Shown piece after piece: positions 62,863 to 64,000 of a stretch of 64,000 nt of DNA; position 1 is the stretch's first letter; each line of letters begins with the position of its first letter. The notes under the pieces were generated by a model. It was not told the DNA's origin. It saw only the letters and a list, made by a program, of their open reading frames with translations, and made no database searches. Made by a program: the position numbers and the translations under genes. Source of the stretch: CAWIHS01 sp963836005 (GTDB lineage Bacteria; Pseudomonadota; Gammaproteobacteria; GRL18); contig CAWIHS010000004.1 of assembly GCA_963836005.1 (NCBI GenBank), positions 186,001 to 250,000 on the forward strand, written 5' to 3'.

Positions 62863-63081
62863 ATGACTTGGAGTGATAAAGGTTACCCCGTACCAATTTC
62901 GTATAAGTGGGGTTCCGCTAGACAGCATGAAGATGATGATGACCTTGTAAAGTATATATTCAGTAAAATTATAGAAAAAGGCTATTTATGGATGGGTACT
63001 GATCAATTAAAAATCTCACTTGAATTTTTAATTGTGCAAGCACCGCTAAATTTTTTAATAAAAAGAAGAGATGATAAATGA
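62863..63081 (+). CDS. Hypothetical small protein, 72 residues
   Basis: MTWSDKGYPVPISYKWGSAR at the start, then an acidic QHEDDDDLVKYIFSKIIEKG and a basic end IKRRDDK. No family recognised. Its stop overlaps the next gene's start (ATGA), which supports real translation of both. AT-rich like its surroundings. Confidence 0.5.
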   Translation: MTWSDKGYPVPISYKWGSARQHEDDDDLVKYIFSKIIEKGYLWMGTDQLKISLEFLIVQAPLNFLIKRRDDK

Positions 63082-63362
63082 CTATGACAAAAAATGATGC
63101 ATTAATACAGGTAGTTCTTGATCGCTTTGTAAATAGAAGATTACCTCGTATACTAGATCTCAGAAAAAAAGTAAAAAAAGGTGAATTACTTAACGAAATG
63201 GATATTAGTTTTTTTAATAAAGTGATGAAAGATAATCGTGAAAATCAACATCTAATTAAAGATAATGAGGATTTAAAAAAAGTGCTTTCTAAAGCCATAC
63301 ATCTGTATAAGGAGATTATTGAAATAGCTCTAGAGAATGAGAAAAAAGTAAGCATTAATTAG
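63078..63362 (+). CDS. Conserved hypothetical protein, 94 residues
   Basis: A helical, charged protein: NDALIQVVLDRFVNRRLPRI, KGELLNEMDISFFNKVMKDN and AIHLYKEIIEIALENEKKVS. The pattern recalls a small conserved gammaproteobacterial protein of unknown function. It overlaps the preceding frame by four bases, so the two form a small translationally coupled pair. Confidence 0.6.
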   Translation: MTMTKNDALIQVVLDRFVNRRLPRILDLRKKVKKGELLNEMDISFFNKVMKDNRENQHLIKDNEDLKKVLSKAIHLYKEIIEIALENEKKVSIN

Positions 63363-63417
63363 ATGGATACTAACGAGAGATTTGAGAAACATTATCCATA
63401 AATCAAATTCCCTGAAT

Positions 63418-63650
63418 TCAAGTCATAAGTGCATAACCGGTTAAGTCTTCTTGCTTGATCCCGGTCAGATCTTCAAAAACTTCATAGGGCGTTTTGAATT
63501 CCAGACATTTTCCGGGCCTGCTATTGAGCTTATGTACCGCATCAAAAACCTGCTCCTTTGTTACGTCAATCAACGCCATTGACTTAGGGAAATACTGCCT
63601 CAATAAACCATTAGCGTTTTCATTTTGTCCACGCTCTGTTGTGGTCTAAT
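63418..63650 (-). pseudogene. IS30-family transposase C-terminal fragment
   Basis: On the minus strand, TERGQNENANGLLRQYFPKS, then ALIDVTKEQVFDAVHKLNSR and PGKCLEFKTPYEVFEDLTG, is the conserved IS30 C terminus (ERGxNEN...RQYFPK). The N-terminal part is missing at the junction with the IS3 fragment at about 63650. Confidence 0.85.
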
Positions 63651-63880
63651 AGCACCGGACAGTTTAATAAGAGATAATATTTATCAATTATTGAGGTGTC
63701 ATAATGGGACAGAAACGATCATACAAACAATAGTCTAAAGAATATAAAGAAGAGGCGGTAGCTCTGCTACGAGAACAGGGCTATTCAGTGCCAGAGTCCA
63801 CTGAACTGGGAAGGCAGGGAAATTATCCGTCCGTTGATGCTTAATTTCAATGGCACGAATGGTTACGAATGCGTATCCAG
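63644..63880 (+). pseudogene. IS3-family element start (orfA fragment)
   Basis: TGGTCTAATAGCACCGGACA at 63642-63661 looks like an IS3-family end. From ATG 63704 the frame reads MGQKRSYKQ, a TAG, then SKEYKEEAVALLREQGYSVP, the N-terminal helix-turn-helix start of IS3 OrfA. Similarity ends after about 30 codons. The last 100 bases of the window are unassigned. Confidence 0.65.
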
Positions 63881-64000
63881 GAGTGATTTTTGCGGAGTAT
63901 CAGTTTCAATTTCCAGAGAAAAATTCTCGCGCATCGCTGGGCGGTTAGAGCTGCCAGCGACACAATTTATCGATGGCAACTTGCCACGTCTTTTTTCAGA

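Overview
The window is chromosome from a gammaproteobacterium. The support is gene content and order: rpsB-tsf-pyrH-frr-uppS-cdsA-dxr-rseP-bamA-skp-lpxD-fabZ-lpxA-lpxB-rnhB-dnaE-accA-tilS-pyrG-kdsA-eno-ftsB-ispD-ispF-truD is the classical gammaproteobacterial block, and the lipid A, KDO and BamA genes show a Gram-negative outer membrane. The DNA is moderately AT-rich by eye. I cannot name the genus from the sequence alone.

Region 1 (1-10.9 kb) is mostly on the minus strand: the start of galE (cut by the window edge), a DHH phosphoesterase, a fused ATP sulfurylase/APS kinase, the lysine/diaminopimelate genes dapE, dapD and dapC with an ArsC/Spx-like gene between them, a VOC-family gene on the plus strand, then glnD and map. 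Region 2 (11.4-41.3 kb) is the plus-strand housekeeping block: translation, nucleotide, isoprenoid, envelope, lipid A and replication genes. Its gaps hold a structured rpsB leader, a 15-bp tandem repeat starting in the pyrH stop codon, and several hairpin repeats.

Region 3 (41.3-45.2 kb) has single genes: an IalB-like exported protein, mog, a YSC84/SYLF protein and an L,D-transpeptidase. Region 4 (45.2-64 kb) is an accessory zone full of broken mobile DNA: VapE-like, tyrosine recombinase, ISKra4, RAYT, IS630, IS21, IS30 and IS3 remnants, two miniature-element groups with target-site duplications, and a likely integron attC site. Intact cargo in this zone includes a NreB-like MFS exporter with a histidine-rich tail, an FmdB-like zinc ribbon protein, a GC-rich arylsulfatase that looks recently acquired, a PiT phosphate transporter and several unknown genes.

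The most unusual material is the miniature repeats. One group (complete copies at 43766-43918 and 50306-50439) has clear terminal inverted repeats and 10-bp target duplications; its structured core also occurs with different tips, and in decayed form in the housekeeping block. A second tip type (starting GTAAC, 8-bp duplications) occurs at 45285-45440 and 58465-58720; the latter copy carries a group-1 core inside it and interrupts a hydrolase gene. I did not find a complete new multi-gene system. The repeats, the attC-like site and the divergent ATP sulfurylase motifs are the best leads.
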